This document shows positions 1-7,962 of a stretch of DNA of 11,505 bases, piece after piece (the stretch's first letter is position 1; every line of letters starts with the position of its first letter). A program made the translations under genes and the position numbers. The DNA comes from an uncultured Eubacteriales bacterium (lineage in GTDB: Bacteria > Bacillota > Clostridia > Lachnospirales > Anaerotignaceae). The notes under the pieces were generated by a model, which did no database searches, had not been told where the DNA came from, and saw nothing but the letters and a program-made list of their open reading frames with translations. The stretch is from contig URCD01000078.1 in NCBI GenBank assembly GCA_900546215.1, forward strand, positions 1 through 11,505, written 5' to 3'.

Positions 1-539
1 GCACCTGTAAGGCGCAGATTATTATAAATCCATTTTTCCTGCTTAGGAGAACCAAGGCCGACAAGAAGAAGTGAGGGTTGAAGACCCTTTATTTCAGCTA
101 TTACCTTTCTTTCTTCTTTTTCATCAAAATATCCGTTATGAACTCCTACAATTTTTAGCCCCTGAAATCTCTGCCTCATTACTTCGGCAGCTTTATCAGC
201 TACCCCCGGCGCGCCTCCAAAGAAATATACTGTATAGTCAGTATTTTTAATTCTCTCAAATATATTAATAACAAGGTCGTAACCTGAAACACGTTCAGAT
301 ATTCTGCTTTTTGTATACTTTGAGGCCCAAACAACTCCAACGCCGTCAGGTGTAACCATATCTGCAGCCTTTAGTATACCCATAAGCTCTCTGTCCTGCT
401 GTGCTTCCATTACTATTTCCGGATTAGGTGTACATATTATATGCTGACCATTTTTGTCAAGAAGGTTAACCGCATAATCAGCAGCCTCATTCATTGTATA
501 AGTATCAAAAGGAACACCAAGTATAGTCGTTTTCCCCAT
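1..539 (-). CDS. tagA: TagA/WecG/CpsF-family glycosyltransferase (N-acetylmannosaminyltransferase), partial
   Basis: This family (GT26) transfers ManNAc or a related sugar from UDP to undecaprenyl-PP-GlcNAc at the inner face of the membrane, the committed step for wall teichoic acid or other secondary wall polymers. The first 179 residues are visible; the C-terminus lies beyond the left edge. Seen in the translation: TPNPEIVMEAQ at 37-47, ADMVTPDGVGVV at 59-70, FFGGAPG at 106-112 and GLGSPKQEKWI at 161-171, all family hallmarks. Thr37 and Asp65 fall at the same numbers as the residues I recall as catalytically important in Thermoanaerobacter italicus TagA. The ATG at 539 has GGAGGTG (545-551) at good spacing. 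It follows the GT4-CsaB gene by 20 bases and is last of the visible operon. Family is confident; the exact sugar is inferred. Confidence 0.92.
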   Translation of the reverse strand, partial: MGKTTILGVPFDTYTMNEAADYAVNLLDKNGQHIICTPNPEIVMEAQQDRELMGILKAADMVTPDGVGVVWASKYTKSRISERVSGYDLVINIFERIKNTDYTVYFFGGAPGVADKAAEVMRQRFQGLKIVGVHNGYFDEKEERKVIAEIKGLQPSLLLVGLGSPKQEKWIYNNLRLTG

Positions 540-559
540 CTTTTCACCTCCGCATGAAA

Positions 560-2779
560 CTATAAAAGACTTTCGAGATATTTTTCATTCAATCTTGCCT
601 TTTCCTCAAGCTCAAGAGCAGAATCATTAAGATATTTGACATAGCTTTCTCTATTATTAAGTACTTCCTCAACCTCATCAAGCGTTTTGTTTATATCAAT
701 GTTGTTAACATTTCCGCCGTTAGGCATATGAAGGAGGTTTAAATAGTTATTAATTTTAGGGTCATAGACAAATCCTACTATAGGAACTCTTTGCTTTGTA
801 GCAAAAATAAGAGTATGAAGTCTCATACTAAGTATAAGGTCCATTTCACCAATCATACCCATTATCTCTTTAGGTGAGTAGCTTTTTTCAAGTATATATG
901 AGGGATTTTTCATTTTTTCCATAACAAGTCTGCTTATATTAGTATCGTTAGGATTGTGCATTACTATAAATACGATGTTTTTATTAAATTTTTCATATAT
1001 ACAGTCACAAATGGCAGCAAACTTTGCAACAAATTCCGAATCATTTTTCCAATTCCTAACCGACACTCCTATTATACCCTTATCATCTGGAACTCCGGCT
1101 TCCAATAAAAGTTTTAAAGACACGTCCCTTGGTTCAGGTTCCATAGTAAATACTGGGTCAGCTGTTACAAACACATTGGTGTTTGTTATTCCCATAGCCA
1201 AAAGCTCTTTCTTTGAGTCTTCTTCTCTAAGCGTTATTATATCAGCCTTATTAATTACCCTTTTTACCATTTTACGGTTTTCTTCTTTAGAAACAGGGCC
1301 TATTCCATTAGCATAAAGCATTACTTTCTTATTCATTATCTTAGCCCATTCTATAATGAAAAGATAATACATTAAAGAACGTGTACTCGTTGTATCCTGA
1401 AGCAAGGATCCTCCTCCGCTCAGCAGAATATCGCATTTTTTAATTTCAGACAGCACTTTAAAAAAATCAAACCGTGATACAACATCCTTAAACCCGTACT
1501 TGGCCATAGTTTCTTCTGGATCCTTTGATAATACGGTAATATTAACATTTCTGTCCATTTTCTGAATGTTATTATAAATAGTAGTAAGTATTGCTTCGTC
1601 TCCGCTATTATTAAAACCATAGTACCCTGACATTAGAATTTTGTCTCCATGATTTTCGTTATATGCGTCATCGTATGCTCTTACGCAGTCGTCTGCCATT
1701 TTGCTTACTGAATAATACTTAAATATAACATCTCTTCCGTATTTTCCAAGAATACTTTTTTCCTCTTCAGAAGCTTTTATCAGCTTTATAACATCACGGA
1801 TAAGCAGCTGCTGAGATGACATTTCACATCCCCTGCAGCAAAAATTATTCTCCTGTGCAGTTTCAAGCTTATCTTCCGTAAAAATTCCTATATAGCCTTC
1901 GTTTCCTGCTACAATCACAGGCTTTTCTGCTGCCATAGCCTCTAATGCGGCACGGCTTACGCCAACAAATATATCTCCTGCAGCAACAATTTTGTTTATA
2001 TCAGTTCTGGCACCTGTCATTATGATGCACTGTCTGCCAAGCCTCTTATTTATCGCTTCCGATTTTTCTTTAAGCTTGTCAAATACATTTCCTCCTCCGG
2101 CAATCAAAAACTGTACTCCATTAATCTCCTCAGCTATTTTTTCGGCTGATTCTATTAACTGCTCAGCTACCATAGCCCTGTCTGCATCCATTCGGCTTAC
2201 ATATGAAACTATAGGATAGTTTTTGTCAAGGTTAAATTCTTTTATTATTTCATCACCAGACACATTTGGAGAAAATTTGTCTGTATCAATACCGTTTATA
2301 GTCACATATATATTTTTCTCAGCTGTATGATAATTGTCCATGAGATATTGTTTGATATCCTCACTTACTGCAATTACCTTTTGCCCCCAGTTTGTAAGAT
2401 ATTTAAGTCCATGTGATGTATTAAATACCCAGTGCGCACTGGTTACGAAGGTAAAATCCATTGAGTGATGAAGAATTCCAGCGACAAAGCCTGGTATTCT
2501 TGCATGAGAATGTACAATATCTACCTTTTCCTCTGTTATTATCTTTCTCAGCATTTTTAGAGACTTGTTCATTTTGCCGAAATTCCTCGTATTTAGAGGT
2601 ACATCAAAATGTTTTATTCCAGCCTCTGTAAGTTCATCAACATAAACCCCGCCGTTGGAAGCAACAAGAATATCATAACCGCGTTTTTTCAGTTCCTTTG
2701 ACAGCTCAACGATATGTGTTTCGGCGCCTCCTATATTGAGACCCATTGTCGTCATAAGTATCTTATATTTTTTGCTCAT
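560..2779 (-). CDS. csaB: Fused GT4 glycosyltransferase and CsaB polysaccharide pyruvyltransferase
   Basis: A 739-residue cytoplasmic protein with two enzyme domains. Residues 1-375 are a GT-B, GT4-type glycosyltransferase: GGAETH at 17-22, VHSHA at 89-93, SRMD at 195-198 and ALEAMAAEKPVI at 278-289. The first Glu of the usual EX7E motif is absent (Val/Gly near 272-273), while the second, Glu280, is kept. Residues 380-739 are a polysaccharide pyruvyltransferase of the CsaB type: SGYYGFNNSGDEAIL at 384-398, SGGGSLLQD at 454-462, SMRLHTLIFA at 651-660 and GFVYDPK at 669-675. CsaB adds ketal pyruvate from phosphoenolpyruvate to wall polymer ManNAc, creating the ligand for SLH domains. CsaB is usually a separate protein of about 360 residues, so this is a fusion, and no frame break is visible. 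AAGGAG (2787-2792) sits before the ATG. Three cysteines cluster at 314, 315 and 318. Both domains are confident; the acceptor sugar is inferred. Confidence 0.9.
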   Translation of the reverse strand: MSKKYKILMTTMGLNIGGAETHIVELSKELKKRGYDILVASNGGVYVDELTEAGIKHFDVPLNTRNFGKMNKSLKMLRKIITEEKVDIVHSHARIPGFVAGILHHSMDFTFVTSAHWVFNTSHGLKYLTNWGQKVIAVSEDIKQYLMDNYHTAEKNIYVTINGIDTDKFSPNVSGDEIIKEFNLDKNYPIVSYVSRMDADRAMVAEQLIESAEKIAEEINGVQFLIAGGGNVFDKLKEKSEAINKRLGRQCIIMTGARTDINKIVAAGDIFVGVSRAALEAMAAEKPVIVAGNEGYIGIFTEDKLETAQENNFCCRGCEMSSQQLLIRDVIKLIKASEEEKSILGKYGRDVIFKYYSVSKMADDCVRAYDDAYNENHGDKILMSGYYGFNNSGDEAILTTIYNNIQKMDRNVNITVLSKDPEETMAKYGFKDVVSRFDFFKVLSEIKKCDILLSGGGSLLQDTTSTRSLMYYLFIIEWAKIMNKKVMLYANGIGPVSKEENRKMVKRVINKADIITLREEDSKKELLAMGITNTNVFVTADPVFTMEPEPRDVSLKLLLEAGVPDDKGIIGVSVRNWKNDSEFVAKFAAICDCIYEKFNKNIVFIVMHNPNDTNISRLVMEKMKNPSYILEKSYSPKEIMGMIGEMDLILSMRLHTLIFATKQRVPIVGFVYDPKINNYLNLLHMPNGGNVNNIDINKTLDEVEEVLNNRESYVKYLNDSALELEEKARLNEKYLESLL

Positions 2780-2803
2780 GTCCGTACTCCTTTTGACAGA
2801 CGT

Positions 2804-3280
2804 TTATTTGTTTATGCCAGTGATAACAGCGGTACAGTCTGCGTACTTAGTATAAATTTTTCTTTTTGAATTAACGCACAGTTCATAAGTCCTGTCTACA
2901 AAATAAACTCCGTCACTGTTTGTTGCCTGAGCTTCCAGCGTCATTACAGCGTCATATCTGTTTTCAACAGGTGCGCTAACCGTCTGACCGTCTATTGTAT
3001 AGAAAGGGTCGGTAGCATCTAGCCATTCAATATTTGTTATTGTACCAATTGCATTTCCTGATGTATTATCATATACTGTATCTCCAACCTGAAGATTTTC
3101 AAATGCGTAATCCCTAAGAGACTCAACTGTCATCTCATACGTAACTGTTTCCATTGAAGCAGATTTTTTTGTCTTATCAAGCCCTCTGAATTTATATACA
3201 GCTCCTGAAATGAGGACAATAATAACAACTATAACTGCTATATCAATTATATTAAACTTACCTTTTTTACGTTCACCCAT
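2804..3280 (-). CDS. DUF4330 family membrane protein (copy 1)
   Basis: A 158-residue protein with a basic N-terminus (MGERKKGKFN), one hydrophobic segment at about 12-32, and an extracytoplasmic-looking beta-rich domain. The layout and the KFNIIDIAVIVVIIV start resemble DUF4330, a family of about 160 residues whose function is not known to me. It lies between a second DUF4330 gene (13 bases upstream) and the GT4-CsaB fusion (24 bases downstream), so a structural or accessory role in wall polymer synthesis is plausible but unproven. The ATG at 3280 has GGAGG at 3289-3293, directly after the stop of the preceding gene, which supports the start and translational coupling. No catalytic motif is visible. 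The two copies share layout and a VGD/IGD-type turn but little obvious identity. Confidence 0.72.
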   Translation of the reverse strand: MGERKKGKFNIIDIAVIVVIIVLISGAVYKFRGLDKTKKSASMETVTYEMTVESLRDYAFENLQVGDTVYDNTSGNAIGTITNIEWLDATDPFYTIDGQTVSAPVENRYDAVMTLEAQATNSDGVYFVDRTYELCVNSKRKIYTKYADCTAVITGINK

Positions 3281-3293
3281 AACTTATGCCTCC

Positions 3294-3764
3294 TTATCTG
3301 TTTACTTTAACAATGTAACCTTCACCCGCAAACCCTTCGCCTTTAACAAATATTTCTGTACCGGCGCGGACTATGAACTGACCGTCAACTGCGAAAGCAT
3401 TGTCTGTCTCGGTTACATTTGCTTCAACAGTTATAAGAACAGTATTGCTTGTGGGGTCTACAGAATCTCTGAAAACATTATTTTCATAATCAGGAGTAAG
3501 CTTTTTATAAGGAACTGTTTCAAAATCCTTAACCTGTCCCATATAGTAGTTTTTGGTATTTTCCGTAAGCTCATCACCTATACGTATATAATCCTCCATA
3601 CCAGGTGTTGTTTTATTAAGTTCAATAACATAGGTAAGCTTTTTTGTATCTACCGAAGTATCTCTATGCGTATAAATATAAAGACCGGCACCTACGCATA
3701 ACACAATTAGTACTATGACAATATCAAAAAAATTAATCTTAAATTTCTTTTTGTTTTCTACCAT
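3294..3764 (-). CDS. DUF4330 family membrane protein (copy 2)
   Basis: A 156-residue paralogue-like neighbour of the gene at 2804-3280. It has a lysine-rich start (MVENKKKFKINFFD), a single transmembrane segment at about 14-32 ending in YIYTH, and an outer domain rich in short beta strands (TYVIELNK, VLITVEANVTE, IFVKGEGF). Predicted topology is N-terminus in, bulk outside. The ATG at 3764 is preceded by AAGAGGT (3770-3776), which overlaps the stop codon of the upstream GT4 gene; only 10 bases separate the two. Function is unknown. The position between glycosyltransferase genes suggests an accessory to polymer assembly or export. The DUF4330 assignment rests on size, topology and N-terminal pattern and is less certain than for copy 1. 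Confidence 0.68.
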   Translation of the reverse strand: MVENKKKFKINFFDIVIVLIVLCVGAGLYIYTHRDTSVDTKKLTYVIELNKTTPGMEDYIRIGDELTENTKNYYMGQVKDFETVPYKKLTPDYENNVFRDSVDPTSNTVLITVEANVTETDNAFAVDGQFIVRAGTEIFVKGEGFAGEGYIVKVNR

Positions 3765-3774
3765 TTCGCACCTC

Positions 3775-4887
3775 TTATTTTTTCATTAGTTCAGCATAAA
3801 CAGCCTCTATATTCCTCGCATAAATCTCAGCGGTAAATTTCTCATTAAAAATTTCAGCCGAACGCTTCTGCATATATTTATAGGTTTCAGGCTCGTCCAT
3901 AAGCTTCATTATATATCCAGCCATATCATTACTGTCTTTAAGCTTGAATATATATCCGTTTTCTCCATGTGAAATAACACCTGGATTACCGCCATAATTG
4001 CTTACTACAGCAGGTATGCCCATACTCATTCCCTCTAAAAGGGAGAGACTTGTAGCCTCAGTTCCAAATGACGCATTTGCCTGAACGTCCAATATACTTA
4101 ATACTTCATTTACATTATTTATAAAGCCTGTAAATATTACGGTATCATTAAGCCCCATTTTATCTACAATTTCTTTTAGATTCTTTTCAAGTGCTCCGGT
4201 TCCTATAATAAGTACTTTTATATTCCTGCCGCTGTTTTTAATCTTTTCGGCAGCTTCTATCAGGTATATATGGCCTTTTACTTCCTCAATTCTAGCCATT
4301 ATCCCAACTGTAAAATCGTTATCCTGTATTCCGTACCGCGCCTTTAATGATTCAATAATTTCTTTAGGCGCCATGGTTTGTTTTTCAACCCCATTTAAAA
4401 TAACCTTTACTTTTGCCCCATCTATTCCGCTGTCTGTTAGATTTTCCTTTGCAGCCTCAGCAACGGCTATTATATCATCGGCATAATGCATGTTGATAAG
4501 CCCGTTTATTTTCTTGCCAATACCCTTGCTTATTTTGGAGCTTACTGGAAAAACAGAATGTCGTGTATAGACTACTTTTTTACCACACTGCTTTCCTGCA
4601 ATTCTTCCACTCATATTTCCATGGGTATGAACAATATCACATCCAGTAGATTTAATAACTTTTTTTAGGTTTTTTATTCCATCAAGGCTAAGTGATTTTT
4701 CTGCTATTCCGTCTACCTCAATGGTCTGTATTCCTAAACTATTTACCTTTGGTATAAGCAGACTTCCCTTTGGGACGATTACTTTAATTCCAAATTTACT
4801 TCGGTCAAAGTATTTAAGAAATGTCAAAACACATCTTCCGGCTCCGCCAATATTACTGTCGCTGATTATATTAAGTACCTTTATCAT
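3775..4887 (-). CDS. GT4 family glycosyltransferase
   Basis: A 370-residue GT-B fold retaining glycosyltransferase, likely at the cytoplasmic membrane face, extending a lipid-linked glycan. Visible motifs: GGAGR at 14-18 (N-terminal glycine loop), VHTHG at 86-90, TRHSVFP at 108-114, ARIEEVKGH at 198-206 and GTG at 229-231. An intact EX7E motif (Glu277 and Glu285) lies in FGTEATSLSLLEGMSMGIP, followed by NYGGNPGVI at 297-305. Length matches the family. The ATG at 4887 starts one base after the TAA of the Wzy-like gene, with GGAGG at 4894-4898 inside that gene's last codons, so the two are translationally coupled. Donor and acceptor sugars cannot be read from the sequence. The protein is distinct from the GT4 half of the fusion gene downstream, which lacks the first Glu of this motif. 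Confidence 0.92.
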   Translation of the reverse strand: MIKVLNIISDSNIGGAGRCVLTFLKYFDRSKFGIKVIVPKGSLLIPKVNSLGIQTIEVDGIAEKSLSLDGIKNLKKVIKSTGCDIVHTHGNMSGRIAGKQCGKKVVYTRHSVFPVSSKISKGIGKKINGLINMHYADDIIAVAEAAKENLTDSGIDGAKVKVILNGVEKQTMAPKEIIESLKARYGIQDNDFTVGIMARIEEVKGHIYLIEAAEKIKNSGRNIKVLIIGTGALEKNLKEIVDKMGLNDTVIFTGFINNVNEVLSILDVQANASFGTEATSLSLLEGMSMGIPAVVSNYGGNPGVISHGENGYIFKLKDSNDMAGYIMKLMDEPETYKYMQKRSAEIFNEKFTAEIYARNIEAVYAELMKK

Positions 4888-4888
4888 A

Positions 4889-6307
4889 TTAATCCTCCCT
4901 CAGCTCACCTATATTCGCATAAAGCATTGATAAACCAAGCACTGCCCAGAATATAAACATGACCCTGTAATTATAGAATGTATAATCGAACATACTCTGG
5001 AGGAAAAATCCACTTAAAGCCGATATTGATCCAATAATAAATATTTTATCCCTTTTAACAGCCTTTTTCAGGCCTATTGCCAGTGTTTTATATGTTCTGT
5101 AAATTATAGCGATAAATACAAGTATGCCACATACTCCAGAGTCACACATTACCTGTAAAAATAAGTTATGCGAATGTGGTGCTGTAATAGAGTCATAAGC
5201 ATATGACGGATATACCATATTAAATGCGGCTGTTCCAGGACCTACTCCGCAAATCCAATAATCCTTAAGCATACTTAATGTTCCCATGTAGATATAAAAT
5301 CTATAGCTAGTAGAAGAGTCAGACATGTTTCCTATACTCATAAATCTGTTTATTATTGTCTCAGGCAAAACAAATGGCATAATGGCCAGCCCTAGCAATG
5401 CGAGTATAATGAATCTTCTGTCCAGCAATATAAGAAATATAACAGCCGCAAACAATATGCCAAGCCAGCAGCCCCTTGAATAAGTCAGTATCAGGCAGAG
5501 CATGAGAACACAGCCCACAATAAAGAAAAACCCTTTTTTTAATAGACCCTCAACACTAAAGAAATAAGACACAACGAATGGTATGATAAGAAGCAGATAT
5601 TCCCCCAGTACATTTGGATTTCCGAGAGTTGAATAAACTCTGAATCCTATATCAGAAAACATCTCCTTATCAACCCACGAACCGCTGAATTTAGATGGGT
5701 TGAGATATTGATAAAATCCATAAAATGCTATGAGTACGCCAAAACATACAAAGCAAAGGGTAAGTATGTTAAGCTGCTTTCTTGTCTGTATTGAGTTTAA
5801 AACTACAAAATAAAACAAAATAAATGCTGTAGTAAGGATTCCTCCCTGGAGGCTCCCTCTTACATTAACTGATGTAAAGGTTGAAATAAAATAAACAAGT
5901 GCATAGATTAATACAAATTTATTTAATGCGTTATGTTTAAGTTTAAAATTCTTCTCACAAAAAAGCTTTAATAACAGTGAGCCAAAGCCAACTAAGGCAA
6001 GAGCCAATACCACCATTGTTGGAAGCACCGGAGAAAAAACAAATGCCAAAAAGCACCATAAAAATGGCATTTTAAATATACTCCCGTCAAAAAGCTTAGT
6101 CAGTCTCAGCTTTTCAAAAATCACTCTGAATAATTTTACAATTAACTCAAATATTCTTGAAAATATACTTCCTTCTGATAAATCAGCTGTATTGCTGTCT
6201 GTTAAAAATCGGCCAATAAGTCGGCTTTCATCAAATTGCTTTGAAAACCAGTTTCCGGCAGAAGCGAATAAATTGTAAATTATACTGCTCTTTAAAATTT
6301 CACTCAC
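4889..6307 (-). CDS. O-antigen ligase / Wzy-type polymerase family membrane protein
   Basis: A 472-residue polytopic membrane protein of the O-antigen ligase/polymerase superfamily. It would polymerise or ligate undecaprenyl-linked glycan units on the outer membrane face. A hydrophilic-to-amphipathic N-terminus (1-78) precedes about ten or more hydrophobic segments. Family features: FRVYSTLGNPNVLGEYL at 222-238, TYSRGCWLG at 275-283 (conserved Arg278), SYRFYIY at 334-340, GVGPG at 354-358, then HSHNLFLQ at 378-385 in the large outer loop. The start is GTG, supported by GGAGG (6316-6320) eight bases upstream inside the end of murJ. It follows the murJ stop by one codon in the same frame. Whether it is a polymerase or a ligase cannot be told from sequence; context favours polymerase for a secondary wall polymer. 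Confidence 0.87.
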   Translation of the reverse strand: MSEILKSSIIYNLFASAGNWFSKQFDESRLIGRFLTDSNTADLSEGSIFSRIFELIVKLFRVIFEKLRLTKLFDGSIFKMPFLWCFLAFVFSPVLPTMVVLALALVGFGSLLLKLFCEKNFKLKHNALNKFVLIYALVYFISTFTSVNVRGSLQGGILTTAFILFYFVVLNSIQTRKQLNILTLCFVCFGVLIAFYGFYQYLNPSKFSGSWVDKEMFSDIGFRVYSTLGNPNVLGEYLLLIIPFVVSYFFSVEGLLKKGFFFIVGCVLMLCLILTYSRGCWLGILFAAVIFLILLDRRFIILALLGLAIMPFVLPETIINRFMSIGNMSDSSTSYRFYIYMGTLSMLKDYWICGVGPGTAAFNMVYPSYAYDSITAPHSHNLFLQVMCDSGVCGILVFIAIIYRTYKTLAIGLKKAVKRDKIFIIGSISALSGFFLQSMFDYTFYNYRVMFIFWAVLGLSMLYANIGELRED

Positions 6308-6310
6308 CTC

Positions 6311-7891
6311 TTAGTCCTCCGTTTCCTGTCTGTTTTTCTTTAGTATTTTTTTTGCAAAGTCAAACGCAAGTTCGGCTTCATATAGCTTTGTTAATTTACT
6401 CATTATTATATAAACTACAATGCCGGTTATAACTGATATACCAACACTGGTTATTTTCATTATTAGTCCCGCTTCCGGATTCCATAGAAGATTTCTTACC
6501 GGTACTACAGCTGCTGTCATTACCAAAGCACATATTATCATCTTGAATATAGATAATCCAAGTCCCTTTGTATCAGCATCCTTATGCTTCCTTCTCAATG
6601 GAATGTAAAGTCCAATTCCATATACTGTAGACGATATAGCCGATGCAAGCGCAAGGCCGGAAACAGACATCCTTTCAAAAAGCAGCATGCATAATAAAAT
6701 GTTTACAATTATTGAAGCAATACCTCCTATCAGAGGTGCCTTTCCGTTCTGTTCAGCAAAAAAAGCTCTGGATATGACAGTTTGCAGTGCATATCCAAAC
6801 ATTCCGAGTGAAAAATAAAATAACGCACCGGATGTTAAAGACGTGCTGTAAGCTGTAAAATCTCCTCTCTGATAGATTAGTGTTATTATAGGACCACTTA
6901 GAGCCATAACTCCGGCAGTCATAGGTATTATAATAAATGAAAGAATACGTATAGTCATTATGACAGTATCAAAAGCAGCATCTTTATCATTATTCGCTGT
7001 CATTCTGGATAGTCTAGGAAAAATTACGTTTGTAACAGAAAGTACAAATACTCCGACAATTATAGTATAAAGATTATTTGCATATTCAATAACAGACGTG
7101 CCTGCGCCTCCATAAATATTTGAGGCAAATCTTGAGTTTATTGTAATATTAATCGGCTGCACCCAGGTGCTTACCATTACAGGCACCATTAGAATGAGCA
7201 CCTTTTTAATGCTGTCGTCTTCCTTGAATTTAATTGAAGGCTTATATTTATAACCCTTTTTAATCAGACTTGGTATCTGCATCACAGCCTGCATCGCCCA
7301 GCCGATTAGAAACGCAAAAGCAAGCCCGTAAATCCCCATTGATTGATTAAAAAACAAATAATATATTATGATAATTCCGTTCGAAACTATGCTCAATGCG
7401 GCAGGTATTGTAAACTCGTCAAACGACTGAAGTATACCTACAAATGAATAGGCTACCCCTGTAAATATAACAGTTGGAAACATAATATACAGGAGTTTGG
7501 CTGATAGAGCCATTGTTTCATTATTAAATCCTGGAGAAAAAAGAGCTGTAAGCTGAGGCGCAAATGCCATTCCTGCTGCAGTCAGTATTACAGTTACAAT
7601 AAGAATAATTGTAATAAATTTATTTGAAAAACCAAATGCCGATTTTTCACCTTTTTTCTCAAGGTTCTCATTAAAAATGGGAATAAAGCTTGCCGATATC
7701 GCAGAGGCAAAAATAACGTCAAAAAACACTCTTGGAATTCTGCTGGCTGTCTGAAAGGCATTGGCCTCCATCCCTATTCCGTAATTTGCGGCAAGTAGTG
7801 TATCGCGAACCAACCCAAGTATCTTACCTATTAATGTAATTATCATCATCGAAGTGGCCGCCTTGACCGCATTTTGATTTTTATCCGACAT
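6311..7891 (-). CDS. murJ: MurJ/MviN family lipid-linked precursor flippase
   Basis: A 526-residue integral membrane protein of the MOP superfamily, MurJ family, with about 14 predicted membrane segments. MurJ flips lipid II across the membrane for peptidoglycan synthesis. Seen: the N-terminal ITLIGKILGLVRDTLLAANYG, with the charged Arg29-Asp30 pair of segment 1; NAFQTASRIPRVFFD at 44-58; ASAISASFIPIF at 62-73; and a later YQRGDF of the type found in the family. Here it sits directly before a Wzy-like gene and among glycosyltransferases, so it may instead flip the wall polymer unit, doing the job of Wzx. AGAGGT (7901-7906) lies nine bases before the ATG at 7891. A GC-rich hairpin lies upstream (7932-7955). 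Family is confident; the substrate is open. Confidence 0.9.
   Translation of the reverse strand: MSDKNQNAVKAATSMMIITLIGKILGLVRDTLLAANYGIGMEANAFQTASRIPRVFFDVIFASAISASFIPIFNENLEKKGEKSAFGFSNKFITIILIVTVILTAAGMAFAPQLTALFSPGFNNETMALSAKLLYIMFPTVIFTGVAYSFVGILQSFDEFTIPAALSIVSNGIIIIYYLFFNQSMGIYGLAFAFLIGWAMQAVMQIPSLIKKGYKYKPSIKFKEDDSIKKVLILMVPVMVSTWVQPINITINSRFASNIYGGAGTSVIEYANNLYTIIVGVFVLSVTNVIFPRLSRMTANNDKDAAFDTVIMTIRILSFIIIPMTAGVMALSGPIITLIYQRGDFTAYSTSLTSGALFYFSLGMFGYALQTVISRAFFAEQNGKAPLIGGIASIIVNILLCMLLFERMSVSGLALASAISSTVYGIGLYIPLRRKHKDADTKGLGLSIFKMIICALVMTAAVVPVRNLLWNPEAGLIMKITSVGISVITGIVVYIIMSKLTKLYEAELAFDFAKKILKKNRQETED
6316..6320 (-). promoter_or_regulatory. Ribosome binding site supporting the GTG start of the Wzy-like gene
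   Basis: GGAGG lies within the last codons of murJ, eight bases before the GTG at 6307. A nearer GAGGTG overlaps the GTG itself and is too close to serve. No in-frame ATG occurs until about residue 80, inside the membrane region, so the GTG is the likely start. Confidence 0.65.
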
Positions 7892-7931
7892 AAATTCTAT
7901 ACCTCTTTAAAACTTATTATAACTGCAATTA

Positions 7932-7955
7932 CCCGCCGTATTTTCATACGGCGGG
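7932..7955 (-). promoter_or_regulatory. GC-rich intercistronic hairpin upstream of murJ
   Basis: A perfect 9-bp inverted repeat, CCCGCCGTA and TACGGCGGG, with a 6-base loop, in the only gap longer than 24 bases between the genes from 1 to 11263. It starts 8 bases past the stop of the glycosidase gene. Read on the minus strand it is followed by TAATTGCAG rather than a run of T, so it lacks the tract of a standard intrinsic terminator. It may be a weak or attenuating terminator, or an RNA-processing or stabilising stem that lowers or separates downstream expression. The structure is certain; the role is inferred. Confidence 0.6.
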
Positions 7956-7962
7956 ATTAAAT

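Noticed and set aside
3210..3701. A 163-codon open frame on the plus strand across both DUF4330 genes
   Set aside because: It lies antisense to two well-supported genes with good ribosome binding sites, and its translation shows no recognisable domain. It is best explained as a shadow frame.
7916..7921. TATAAT on the minus strand upstream of murJ as a separate promoter
   Set aside because: No acceptable -35 element lies 16-18 bases upstream and there is no TGn extension. It is mentioned only as a weak possibility.
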